64,000 bases of DNA from Gammaproteobacteria bacterium (lineage in GTDB: Bacteria > Pseudomonadota > Gammaproteobacteria > UBA6429 > Thiohalophilaceae): contig WGLP01000001.1 in NCBI GenBank assembly GCA_016125505.1, positions 62,001 to 126,000 on the forward strand, written 5' to 3'. The notes under the pieces were generated by a model that searched no databases, was not told the DNA's origin, and saw nothing but the letters and a program-made list of their open reading frames with translations. This document shows, in pieces, positions 10,198 through 18,111 of the stretch. Position numbers and translations under genes: made by a program. How positions within the stretch are numbered: position 1 is the first letter of the stretch; each line of letters opens with the position of its first letter.

Positions 10198-10908
10198 TTA
10201 AATCCGTATGGGGACAGACTGCGTCAGTCGTATGGATGTCGGTGTTACCGCAGCCTTATAGGCAAAGATATCCACGCCCTGCGCCACCGCGGTACGCAGC
10301 AAACGCCCATACTCGCTGTCGATTTCATCAGCCGGACGAAAACCGTCGATGTCGCCGCGCTGGATGCAGTAAAAAATAACAGCGCGATCACCCGTTTCGA
10401 CAACACGCATGAGTTCGCGCAGGTGTTTTTGCCCGCGCGTGCTGACCGCGTCCGGGAAGATGGCGTTGCCCTGTATATCGCGCGCCGTGACGTTTTTAAT
10501 CTCGACGTAACAACGATGTTTGTCGTTCTGTAGCATCAGATCAATACGGCTCTTTTCGGCACCATAGCCTACTTCCTGTTCAATACGCGGATATCCTTGT
10601 AACTCGTTGATGATTCCATTCTGAATCGCCTCTGTCACGAGCACATTCACAATGCCCGTATGCACCCCGACATACACCTGCTCCGCGGGTTCGCTTATCT
10701 CCCAGGAATAACGGTACTTACGCGTGCTGCTCAGGGTATCACGCAACCAGATCCTGATACCGGGCGAGGACACACCCAACATGGCACCGGTATTCGGCGT
10801 ATGTACCGTGACCACCTGGCCATCACTTAGTTCAACGTCGGCGAGAAATCGCTTGTAGCGACGCAGCAAAATGGCGGGGATATATGACGACGCAAACTGC
10901 AATGCCAA
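10198..10908 (-). CDS. sfsA: SfsA family DNA/RNA nuclease (sugar fermentation stimulation protein homologue)
   Basis: Protein of 236 aa that matches SfsA along its length: RRYKRFLADVEL at the N-terminus, VHTPNTGAMLG near residue 40, GYGAEKSRIDLML near 110 and CYVEIKNVT near 130. The last two carry the D...ExK catalytic pattern of a nuclease-like core. The physiological role of SfsA is still unclear. The start is a TTG placed immediately after the relA stop, so expression probably depends on translation of relA. Confidence 0.9.
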   Translation of the reverse strand: MALQFASSYIPAILLRRYKRFLADVELSDGQVVTVHTPNTGAMLGVSSPGIRIWLRDTLSSTRKYRYSWEISEPAEQVYVGVHTGIVNVLVTEAIQNGIINELQGYPRIEQEVGYGAEKSRIDLMLQNDKHRCYVEIKNVTARDIQGNAIFPDAVSTRGQKHLRELMRVVETGDRAVIFYCIQRGDIDGFRPADEIDSEYGRLLRTAVAQGVDIFAYKAAVTPTSIRLTQSVPIRI

Positions 10909-13116
10909 TCAACTTTTGCGAATTCGACGCACTTCCAGCACGTTATTCAGCTGGCCCAGACGGTTAAGCACACGGCTTAGCTGGGCCACACTCGCCACCT
11001 CGATGGACATTTCCATGTGGGCGGTATTGTCCTGTTTATTGGATTGCGTGTGTACGGCATTGATATTGATCTTTTCGTTACTCAAGACGTTGAGGATGTC
11101 CCGCAGGAGGTCCTGTCGATCGATGGTCTCGAGGCCGATATCCACCGGGTAGGTTTCATGGACCTGTTCGCCCCACTCGACATTGATCAGACGCCCGCGA
11201 CTGTCGCCGTTCATTTTCAGGATATTACGACAGTCGCGCCGGTGAATCGTGACCCCGCGCCCCTGGGTGATATAGCCGATGATGCTGTCACCGGGTGCCG
11301 GCGAACAACAACGCGCCAGTTTGGTTAACAGGTTTCCGACTCCCTGGATATTGATATCGTCGTGTTCCTTGCGTACCTTGCGCTTCACCGGAATCTGATC
11401 GCGTACGGCCGGTTCCGGCGCACTCAGGATTTGGCCGCGCGAGGCGATCTGGGTCGAGGTGATATCACCGCGTCCGATGGCGGCATAGAACTCATCAACC
11501 GTCTGGAACTTGAATTGATCCGCCAGGGTTTTGTGATTGACGTTTTGCAGGTTCAGGCGGCGCAGATCCTTTTCCAAGGCTTCACGGCCAACACTGATAT
11601 TCATGTCATTATCTTGCTGCTTGAACCAGGCGCGAACCTTCGCGCGTGCCCGCGACGTTTTCAGGTAACCGAGTTGCGGATTGAGCCAGTCACGGCTGGG
11701 CTGACCGGTTTTGGTGGTCAGGACCTCCACGACTTCACCACTCTTTAATTCATAGGTCAGGTTGACGATACGCCCTTCGATGCGCGCGCCGCGACAGCGG
11801 TGTCCGACATCGGTATGGATGTGATAGGCGAAATCCAGCGGTGTGGCACCCTGCGGCAAGTCGATGATGTCGCCCTGCGGGGTGATTACGTAGACACGAT
11901 CCTGAAATACCTCGGATTTGAAACGATCAATGAAGTCGCCGGCGTCGGTGGACTCGTCTTTCCAGTCCAGCAATTGCCGCAGCCAGGCGATCTTCTGATC
12001 GTAGCTGGCATCGGCCTTGGCACCTTCCTTATAACTCCAGTGTGCGGCAACACCCAGTTCGGCATGGGCATGCATGTCGCTGGTACGAATCTGGATCTCC
12101 AGGGTCTTGCCTTCCGGTCCGATGACGGCGGTATGGATCGACTGGTACATGTTCTCTTTCGGTGTGGCAATGTAATCATCGAATTCCTTGGGAATATGCC
12201 GCCATAAGGTATGTATGGCACCCAAGGCGGCATAACAGTCCTGCACCTTGTCGACCAGAATACGAATCGCACGCACGTCATACACCGCGTCAAACGCCAC
12301 ATGTTTGCGGTGCATCTTCTTCCAGATACTGTAGATATGTTTGGGCCGGCCACTGATGTCCGCGTTGATACCGATCTTGTTCATTTCAGAACGGATAATC
12401 CGGATGGCATTGTTGATGTAGCGTTCCCGATCCACCCGGCGCTCATCGAGGAAGGCAGCGACCTTTTTGTAATCGGCAGGTTCGAGATAACGAAACGACA
12501 GGTCTTCCAGTTCCCATTTGATCTGCCAGATACCCAGGCGATTGGCCAGTGGCGCATAAATGTCCATGGTCTCGCGCGCGACCCGGCGCTGTTTTTCTTC
12601 CGGCAGATACTTCAGGGTACGCAGATTATGCAGGCGGTCGGCCAGCTTGATGAGGACCACCCGGACATCCTCCGCCATCGCCAGCAAGAGCTTACGCAGG
12701 CTCTCGGCATGCATGTGTTCGCGGGTACCGCGTTCGATGAGGTCTTTTTGCTCGATGAAGGCCAGCTTGGTGACGCCGTCTACCAGTTTGGCCACGGGCT
12801 TGCCGAATTCCCGTTCAACTTGTTCAATCGTGACCGGCGTGTCTTCGACCACATCGTGCAGGATGGCGGCCGCCACCGCTTCCGGGTCCAGGTGCAGGGT
12901 GACGAGGATCTCCGCCACCGCCATGGTATGGGTGATGTAAGGCTCGCCAGATGCCCGGGTTTGCCCGCCGTGCGCCGCATTGGCAAGAATAAAGGCGCGG
13001 TGGATCAGTGAAGACTGTTCGGTATCTTCAGCGAACCCCAAAGAGCGCACCCAGCTACTGACCTGCTCGGGTGTAGTTTGGTCCTGGGTACTGAAAAGGC
13101 TATCGGTGTAAACCAT
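10909..13116 (-). CDS. relA: RelA/SpoT family (p)ppGpp synthetase, RelA-like with intact hydrolase motifs
   Basis: Long RelA/SpoT homologue, 735 aa: N-terminal HD hydrolase domain (about 30-180), synthetase (about 230-370), TGS (about 410-470), a CC...H...C zinc-finger-like region near 600, and C-terminal ACT (about 660-735). The synthetase carries E311-F-D-D314, the acidic motif of monofunctional RelA; the TGS onward region (SRDWLNPQLGY) also looks RelA-like. Yet the hydrolase residues degenerate in E. coli RelA are all present: H63, H87-D88, E91-D92, D160 and N164 in LADRLHN. It may therefore be bifunctional. It starts with ATG behind AGAGTG and is followed without gap by sfsA. Confidence 0.9.
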   Translation of the reverse strand: MVYTDSLFSTQDQTTPEQVSSWVRSLGFAEDTEQSSLIHRAFILANAAHGGQTRASGEPYITHTMAVAEILVTLHLDPEAVAAAILHDVVEDTPVTIEQVEREFGKPVAKLVDGVTKLAFIEQKDLIERGTREHMHAESLRKLLLAMAEDVRVVLIKLADRLHNLRTLKYLPEEKQRRVARETMDIYAPLANRLGIWQIKWELEDLSFRYLEPADYKKVAAFLDERRVDRERYINNAIRIIRSEMNKIGINADISGRPKHIYSIWKKMHRKHVAFDAVYDVRAIRILVDKVQDCYAALGAIHTLWRHIPKEFDDYIATPKENMYQSIHTAVIGPEGKTLEIQIRTSDMHAHAELGVAAHWSYKEGAKADASYDQKIAWLRQLLDWKDESTDAGDFIDRFKSEVFQDRVYVITPQGDIIDLPQGATPLDFAYHIHTDVGHRCRGARIEGRIVNLTYELKSGEVVEVLTTKTGQPSRDWLNPQLGYLKTSRARAKVRAWFKQQDNDMNISVGREALEKDLRRLNLQNVNHKTLADQFKFQTVDEFYAAIGRGDITSTQIASRGQILSAPEPAVRDQIPVKRKVRKEHDDINIQGVGNLLTKLARCCSPAPGDSIIGYITQGRGVTIHRRDCRNILKMNGDSRGRLINVEWGEQVHETYPVDIGLETIDRQDLLRDILNVLSNEKININAVHTQSNKQDNTAHMEMSIEVASVAQLSRVLNRLGQLNNVLEVRRIRKS

Positions 13117-13256
13117 ATCACTCTATTTAGGCGTACAGGGAGTCTATAGTATTAGCATAGCGTGCTTTATAAGCTTAAATATGGTATGGAAATCGGCAAA
13201 TAAAGGCGGCGTCAAAAAAATCTTAAATAATTTGATTAGCTTTTGCCGATAACCTA

Positions 13257-13285
13257 TTGATGTAGTATATTTTATGTACTATGAA
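13257..13285 (+). promoter_or_regulatory. putative sigma-70 promoter with dyad for the small exported protein gene
   Basis: TTGATG at 13257-13262 and TATGAA at 13280-13285 are separated by 17 bases, a plausible sigma-70 promoter about 27 bases before the ATG at 13313. The spacer and -10 contain an inverted repeat TAGTA (13263-13267) / TACTA (13277-13281), a possible operator. The assignment is from pattern only. Confidence 0.35.
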
Positions 13286-13312
13286 GTCATCAGATAAACA
13301 AGAGGTGTCAGC

Positions 13313-13621
13313 ATGAAAAAGACAATAATCCTGACATGGGCCCTGTTTGCCGTGTTCGGACTCTCCCCGCTGGCTGGAGCGGATGTATTAACCATGCCGC
13401 AAAGCGAACCTGCTGCCCCTCCTGCCAACACCGTTACTGAGACCACCTCACAAACCGTGCCCGGCCGCGGTATGCACATGGATCAGGTCGAGGCGCGATT
13501 CGGTGCCCCGAAGGAAAAAATACCCGCCGTGGGCGAACCGCCCATTACCCGTTGGGTCTACGACAACTACACCGTGTATTTCGAGCATGACATTGTCCTG
13601 GACTCCGTGATACACCACTAA
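13313..13621 (+). CDS. small exported protein of unknown function, 102 aa
   Basis: The N-terminus MKKTIILTWALFAVFG...LAGA is a classical Sec signal peptide with likely cleavage after about residue 23 (GA/DV). The mature protein has a proline- and threonine-rich linker (about 28-48). A compact C-terminal part then follows, with MDQVEARFGAPKEKIPAVG, PPITRWVYDNYTVYF and a final HDIVLDSVIHH. This pattern resembles short SmpA/OmlA-like periplasmic domains, where a glycine-proline turn precedes two strands. No catalytic residues stand out. A strong AGAGGTG ribosome site precedes the ATG. It is followed after 62 bases by aguA, but a functional link is not shown. Confidence 0.75.
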   Translation: MKKTIILTWALFAVFGLSPLAGADVLTMPQSEPAAPPANTVTETTSQTVPGRGMHMDQVEARFGAPKEKIPAVGEPPITRWVYDNYTVYFEHDIVLDSVIHH

Positions 13622-13683
13622 ATAAATTACACGCATTATTGTCCTTGTTGTGAAGCGGCTGACTTTCCTCGGCAGGTCTTTCT

Positions 13684-14742
13684 GTGACATCTGTACAAAC
13701 TAATTTACCTGCCGAATGGGCGACTCAGGATGCCGTGCTACTGGCCTGGCCACATGCGCAATCGGACTGGCTCCCCTTCCTGCCACGTATCGAACAAGTC
13801 TATCGCGATCTTGTTTTTCATATTACGCGTTTCGAACACGTGGTGTTGTTGTGCAATACCTCCGAACTTGTTGCGCACGTTCGCCCCCAGCTTGTTGAAC
13901 GTGGCGTCAATCTCGACCGCGTGCGCATCTTGAATATTGAATATAACGATACCTGGTTACGCGACAGTGGCCCCATTACGGTCAGCAAGTCCGGGCAATT
14001 GTCTGTCTGCGATTTTCGCTTCAATGGCTGGGGCGGCAAGTTTGATGCAGCACTGGACGATCAAATTTGCCGGGCAATTTCGCAATATGATTTATTCCAG
14101 GCGCAATACCTGCGGTATGAGATCTTTCTGGAAGGCGGCAGTATCGAAAGCGACGGTGCCGGCACATTGATGACCACGACACAATGCCTCCTGACCGATA
14201 CCCGCAACCCCGCGATGTCTGTTGCGGACTACGAGGTCTTCTTTGCGAAAGAATTCGGAACTGAGCGGGTCTTCTGGTTACGACACGGTGAACTGCAAGG
14301 CGACGATACCGACGGTCACATCGACATGCTGGCACGTTTCTGCGACAGCGAGACGATTGCCTATACCCAGTGTGAGCGTCAGGATGATGTCCATTACGCC
14401 TCGCTGAGTGCACTCGAGCAAGAATTACAAGCCCTGCGTACCGCCAAGGGCCAGCCTTATAAGTTAATACCGCTGCCCCTGCCTGAGCCGATTTATAGCG
14501 CAGAAGGACAGCGTCTACCGGCAAGCTATGCCAACTTTCTGATTATCAATGACGCCGTGTTAGTGCCGATATATGACGATGCGAATGACGAACGCGTCCT
14601 GCGCCGGTTGCAAGCCTGTTTCCCGCGAAGAGAGGTTATCGGTATTCAGGCAAGGGCAATCATCGAACAATACGGCAGTCTGCACTGCCTGACCATGCAG
14701 TTGCCCCGCGGGGTTTTACGCTTATCTGAAGAAGTCCGGTAA
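13684..14742 (+). CDS. aguA: agmatine deiminase
   Basis: Protein of 352 aa of the guanidine-modifying (peptidyl-arginine deiminase-like) superfamily, converting agmatine to N-carbamoylputrescine. Visible active-site elements are DTWLRDSGPI near residue 90, LEGGSIESDGAGT near 150, HGELQGDDTDGHIDM near 205 (catalytic histidine in GHID) and the nucleophile cysteine in GSLHCLTMQ near residue 335. It starts with GTG behind AGGTC. The second enzyme of the pathway is encoded 500 bases downstream on the same strand. The last 21 bases overlap the end of a convergent lipoprotein gene. Confidence 0.94.
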   Translation: MTSVQTNLPAEWATQDAVLLAWPHAQSDWLPFLPRIEQVYRDLVFHITRFEHVVLLCNTSELVAHVRPQLVERGVNLDRVRILNIEYNDTWLRDSGPITVSKSGQLSVCDFRFNGWGGKFDAALDDQICRAISQYDLFQAQYLRYEIFLEGGSIESDGAGTLMTTTQCLLTDTRNPAMSVADYEVFFAKEFGTERVFWLRHGELQGDDTDGHIDMLARFCDSETIAYTQCERQDDVHYASLSALEQELQALRTAKGQPYKLIPLPLPEPIYSAEGQRLPASYANFLIINDAVLVPIYDDANDERVLRRLQACFPRREVIGIQARAIIEQYGSLHCLTMQLPRGVLRLSEEVR

Positions 14743-15147
14743 GGGATTAAGCAGATACCAGCGATTGGATTTTGCATCGTACTCCCAACGGTTTTGCAGA
14801 GTCATGTCATGGACCACCTGATAATCGGTGTTGTAGTATTTTATCTCCACCGTCTGCTTGGCATGTTGTTGATCGGGATCCACCACTGTTGAGATGACAT
14901 TATAGCTGGTGACTCGAAATTGTTTGAGTCGCTTGCGCCGCTCCTTGGTCATTGTCTGGTTTTCATTCTTGTGAAAATTCACCACGACATCATAATCCTG
15001 CCAGCGCAAAGCCTGCTCATAGCGCAGCAGTGACATATCAAACGTCTCCATCTCTTTCGACGGTCCGGCACAACCGAACATACCAAAGAGCATCGTGGCT
15101 AACAGCAGGAACAGTGGAAGGCGGTGTTTGGCGATTTGTCGAAGCAT
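14722..15147 (-). CDS. putative lipoprotein of unknown function, 141 aa
   Basis: The ATG at 15147 gives a lipoprotein signal: basic MLRQIAKHR, a hydrophobic core and the lipobox GMFGC, with the lipidated cysteine at residue 26. The mature domain is about 115 aa, with many charged and aromatic residues (LRYEQALRWQDYDVVVNFHK, VEIKYYNTDYQVVHDMTLQ, WEYDAKSNRWYLLNPLPDFF). It looks like an NTF2-like or small alpha/beta fold, which is inference. It is antisense between the two agmatine genes, converging on aguA with a 21-base overlap. No position +2 aspartate is present, so outer-membrane targeting by Lol is expected. Confidence 0.8.
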   Translation of the reverse strand: MLRQIAKHRLPLFLLLATMLFGMFGCAGPSKEMETFDMSLLRYEQALRWQDYDVVVNFHKNENQTMTKERRKRLKQFRVTSYNVISTVVDPDQQHAKQTVEIKYYNTDYQVVHDMTLQNRWEYDAKSNRWYLLNPLPDFFR

Positions 15148-15240
15148 GGCATCTGCCTTGGTTATGGATGGCGATGATACTAGCAAGATGTCGGCAAAAA
15201 TTCATCCGTCCCATTGGCGAACTGCGATATACTAAATTGC

Positions 15241-16137
15241 ATGACACAAGCCAAGAAACTGAAAGTCGCGCTGGTCCAGCAGACCTGCAGCGATAACCGG
15301 GATGACAACCTCTCGCGTTCAATCGCGGGCATCCGTGACGCCGCACGCCAGGGCGCGAGACTTGTCCTGCTACAGGAATTACATACCGGTCTCTATTTTT
15401 GCCAGAGCGAAGATACCTCGCAATTTGATCTGGCCGAACCTGTCCCGGGGCCGAGCACGCAAACGCTGGCGGCGGTCGCCAAGGAATTACAGATCGTGAT
15501 TGTCGCTTCCTTGTTCGAACGGCGCGCCAGTGGCCTGTATCACAATACCGCTGTGGTCCTCGATAGTGACGGCAGCCTCGCCGGCAAGTATCGCAAGATG
15601 CACATCCCGGACGACCCGGGTTTTTATGAGAAATTTTATTTCACCCCGGGCGATCTTGGCTTTCAACCCATCCAGACCAGTCTCGGCAAACTTGGCGTGC
15701 TGGTCTGCTGGGATCAATGGTTCCCGGAAGCGGCACGCCTGATGACGCTGGCCGGTGCCGACATGCTGCTCTACCCCACCGCCATCGGCTGGGACCCGTC
15801 GGATTACAGGGACGAACAGCAACGGCAGACCGACGCGTGGATCACCGTGCAACGCGCACATGCCGTCGCCAACGGTATTCCGGTGCTGGTATGCAATCGT
15901 ACGGGGTTCGAAGCTTCACCAGCGGATCCGCAACAGGGTATCCAGTTTTGGGGAAACAGTTTTATTTGCGGACCACAAGGTGAAATATTGGCGGAAGCGC
16001 CACGCGATAAGGAAACTGTCCTCAGCGTGGAGCTGGATATGGCGCGCGTAGAAAATGTCCGGCGCATCTGGCCTTACCTGCGCGACCGTCGTATCGATGC
16101 GTATGACGATCTGATCAAACGTTATCGGGACAACTGA
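15241..16137 (+). CDS. aguB: N-carbamoylputrescine amidase
   Basis: Nitrilase-superfamily amidohydrolase, 298 aa, hydrolysing N-carbamoylputrescine to putrescine, CO2 and ammonia. The Glu-Lys-Cys triad is visible: LLQELHTGLYF near residue 43, KYRKMHIPDD near 115, and VLVCWDQWFPEAARL near 155. The assignment to AguB over other nitrilases is supported by the SEDTSQFDLAE segment and the neighbouring aguA. I start it at ATG 15241 (MTQAKKLKVALVQQ). There is no Shine-Dalgarno sequence, and a TATACT hexamer lies only 7 bases upstream, so the message may be nearly leaderless. Confidence 0.94.
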   Translation: MTQAKKLKVALVQQTCSDNRDDNLSRSIAGIRDAARQGARLVLLQELHTGLYFCQSEDTSQFDLAEPVPGPSTQTLAAVAKELQIVIVASLFERRASGLYHNTAVVLDSDGSLAGKYRKMHIPDDPGFYEKFYFTPGDLGFQPIQTSLGKLGVLVCWDQWFPEAARLMTLAGADMLLYPTAIGWDPSDYRDEQQRQTDAWITVQRAHAVANGIPVLVCNRTGFEASPADPQQGIQFWGNSFICGPQGEILAEAPRDKETVLSVELDMARVENVRRIWPYLRDRRIDAYDDLIKRYRDN

Positions 16138-16148
16138 GAGTCGAGAGC

Positions 16149-17270
16149 ATGATTGTTATCCTGCAGCCGAATCTCGCTCATGCCAGTGAAGAATACAAGG
16201 CGGTGCGCGAATATCTCGAACACCTGCCGGATATCACAATTCGCGAACACCAGGAGCACGGCAAACAGCAGGTCCTCACCGAGTTTTATCTGATTGGCAA
16301 TACCGCCAGCCTGTCCAAGGCGGATATTGAAAGCCTGCCGGGTGTGGAGCGCGTCGTACGCGTATCCGAGGAGTATCGCATCATCGGCCGTCATCGCGAC
16401 GATCATCGTCCAACCTCGTTCGAATATAACGGCATCATCTTTTCCCAGGACAATCTCAATATCTTTGCCGGCCTCTGCGCGGTGGATACACCGGAGCATG
16501 TCGAGCAGATGATGCGCGCGCTCAAGCAACACGGCCAGCAATGTACGCGCATGGGCGCATACAAACCGCGCACCAATCCCTATTCCTTCCAGGGTCACGG
16601 CAGGAATTGCCTGCCCTACGTGTTCGAACTGGCCGGCAAGTACGACATCAAGGTGATCGCCATGGAGATCACGCACGAAGATCACATCGATGAGATCAAT
16701 GCAGCCATGGAACAGACCGGCCATCCCACCGGCATCATGTTACAAATCGGGACACGTAATACCCAGAACTTTGAATTGCTCAAGACCGTTGGCCGCCAAC
16801 GCACCTACCCGGTGTTATTGAAACGCGGTTTCGGCATCACACTGGAAGAATCCATCAATGCCGCGGAGTATCTGGCCAGTGAAGGCAATACGCGTATCGT
16901 GTTCGGCCTGCGCGGCATGAAAACCAATATGGGTGACCCGCATCGTAACTTCGTGGATTTTGCGCATGTGCCGGTAGTCAAACGTCTCACCCGTATGCCA
17001 GTGTGCATCGACCCCTCGCATAGCGTAGGTACGCGCCATGCCGATCCCAACGGTATCCTCGATGTCATGCATGTCACGGCACAGGGGGTTATCGCCGGCG
17101 CGAATATGATCCTTGTGGATTTTCATCCCGAACCCGCTACCGCACTGGTGGATGGCCCGCAGGCATTGACGCTGGAAGAACTGCCCTATTTTCTTGATGA
17201 CGTGCGTATTGCCCGTGAGGCGTATGAAGCCCGCGTGCAGCGGGCTAAGGAATTCGCCGCAGCGAATTAA
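16149..17270 (+). CDS. 3-deoxy-7-phosphoheptulonate synthase, type I-beta with N-terminal regulatory domain
   Basis: First enzyme of the shikimate pathway (phosphoenolpyruvate plus erythrose 4-phosphate). Residues 1 to about 95 form a ferredoxin-like domain as in the Thermotoga-type enzyme (GVERVVRVSEEYRIIGR at its end). The barrel follows: FAGLCAVDT (metal cysteine), MGAYKPRTNPYSFQGHG, LQIGTRNTQNFELLK, PVLLKRGFG, DPSHSVGTR (metal histidine), FHPEPATALVDGP (metal glutamate and aspartate). All ligands are present, though several motifs deviate from the usual consensus (GLRGMKT where CERG is common). It begins 11 bases after aguB, behind GAGAG, so the two may be co-transcribed. Confidence 0.9.
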   Translation: MIVILQPNLAHASEEYKAVREYLEHLPDITIREHQEHGKQQVLTEFYLIGNTASLSKADIESLPGVERVVRVSEEYRIIGRHRDDHRPTSFEYNGIIFSQDNLNIFAGLCAVDTPEHVEQMMRALKQHGQQCTRMGAYKPRTNPYSFQGHGRNCLPYVFELAGKYDIKVIAMEITHEDHIDEINAAMEQTGHPTGIMLQIGTRNTQNFELLKTVGRQRTYPVLLKRGFGITLEESINAAEYLASEGNTRIVFGLRGMKTNMGDPHRNFVDFAHVPVVKRLTRMPVCIDPSHSVGTRHADPNGILDVMHVTAQGVIAGANMILVDFHPEPATALVDGPQALTLEELPYFLDDVRIAREAYEARVQRAKEFAAAN

Positions 17271-17746
17271 AATTCCGCCACGCGGATCATGACCTGGAAG
17301 AAAAACAGATTCTTGTGCTTGGGCGAGACGCTGGGGATGAAGGTCGCGTTCAGCGCAAACCACTGCTTCCCAATCGACGCGACCGGTAAGATACCCGGGA
17401 ACGGTTTATCGTTTTTGTAATCCATCCGCGTCATCAGGAAGGCAATCCAGCCCACATCCGCGTGCCACCCCTTGGGGTTATTCTCCAGCTGAAAACGGCG
17501 TTTCATGCCGCCCCCTAGGTAATTCGAGGTGTTGTTGTTGCTGTCCTTGAAGGCGCTGCCATTGATGAAGGTGATCCAGTTATTCTTCGGACTGAAGTCG
17601 TACTCGAAGCCCAGGCCATAGTTCTTTTCGTTGAAATTGCCTTTCGACAGGTGAATCGCCTTGCCATTGAGAATGACATGGAACTCGTTCGCCTTGACCG
17701 GCGCCACTGCCAGCATCAGTAAAATCCCAAAGAGTAATGTGCGCAT
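17267..17746 (-). CDS. PagP-like outer-membrane beta-barrel protein
   Basis: The ATG at 17746 gives MRTLLFGILLMLAVAPVKA, a signal peptide cleaved before NEFHV. The mature part (about 140 aa) alternates aromatic and polar residues and ends like an outer-membrane barrel. It can be matched by eye to the lipid A palmitoyltransferase PagP: H32 (IHLSKG) followed by NEKNYGLGFEY, AFKDSNN with D68-S69, and the end ILPVASIGKQWFALNATFIP. These correspond to the catalytic His, Asp and Ser of PagP. The N-terminal amphipathic helix of enteric PagP is missing. Its stop overlaps the DAHP synthase stop by 4 bases. Function as an acyltransferase is inference. Confidence 0.7.
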   Translation of the reverse strand: MRTLLFGILLMLAVAPVKANEFHVILNGKAIHLSKGNFNEKNYGLGFEYDFSPKNNWITFINGSAFKDSNNNTSNYLGGGMKRRFQLENNPKGWHADVGWIAFLMTRMDYKNDKPFPGILPVASIGKQWFALNATFIPSVSPKHKNLFFFQVMIRVAEF

Positions 17747-17812
17747 ATGCAAACTTTTTGTGTGAACTGGTTGGCATATCGGTATGAAATTCAAGGAGTT
17801 AAAATACGACAC

Positions 17813-18111
17813 GCTGGAAAAATGACACCTTCTGTATCAAGTGCTTAGCCCCACGCCGCGCTGGCTGGCCAATTTGTTGACTCAATTCAGGTGCTAAGTC
17901 TTTGATATTCGACTGCCACAACCACTAAATAGTTATGGTTTTAATGGATTTGCGCAAATTCTGTCCAATTCTGTGCCGGCTATTAGTGTGAGCACGATCA
18001 AACTCGCGCCCATCTTTGTGCGTTTGCCCGATGCGGGCGCTTAATTTCATTCAGCGGCAGCAGGCAGTACACTAACGCCCTTTCCGTGTCCGTTGACCGC
18101 TCGACCTAGAA
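17813..18111. other. intergenic region between the PagP-like gene and mfd
   Basis: Counting from the preferred pagP-like start at 17746, about 365 bases separate these divergent genes. I see no tRNA, convincing terminator or long repeat here. It must hold the promoters for both genes. A short inverted pair, CTTAGCCC near 17844 and GCTAAG near 17893, is the only structure noticed. An AGGTGCTAAG-like sequence recurs once, which may be chance. Confidence 0.4.

Noticed and set aside
12211..13011. 266-codon open frame antisense to relA
   Set aside because: It is a shadow of the RelA HD domain, with no ribosome site or motif.
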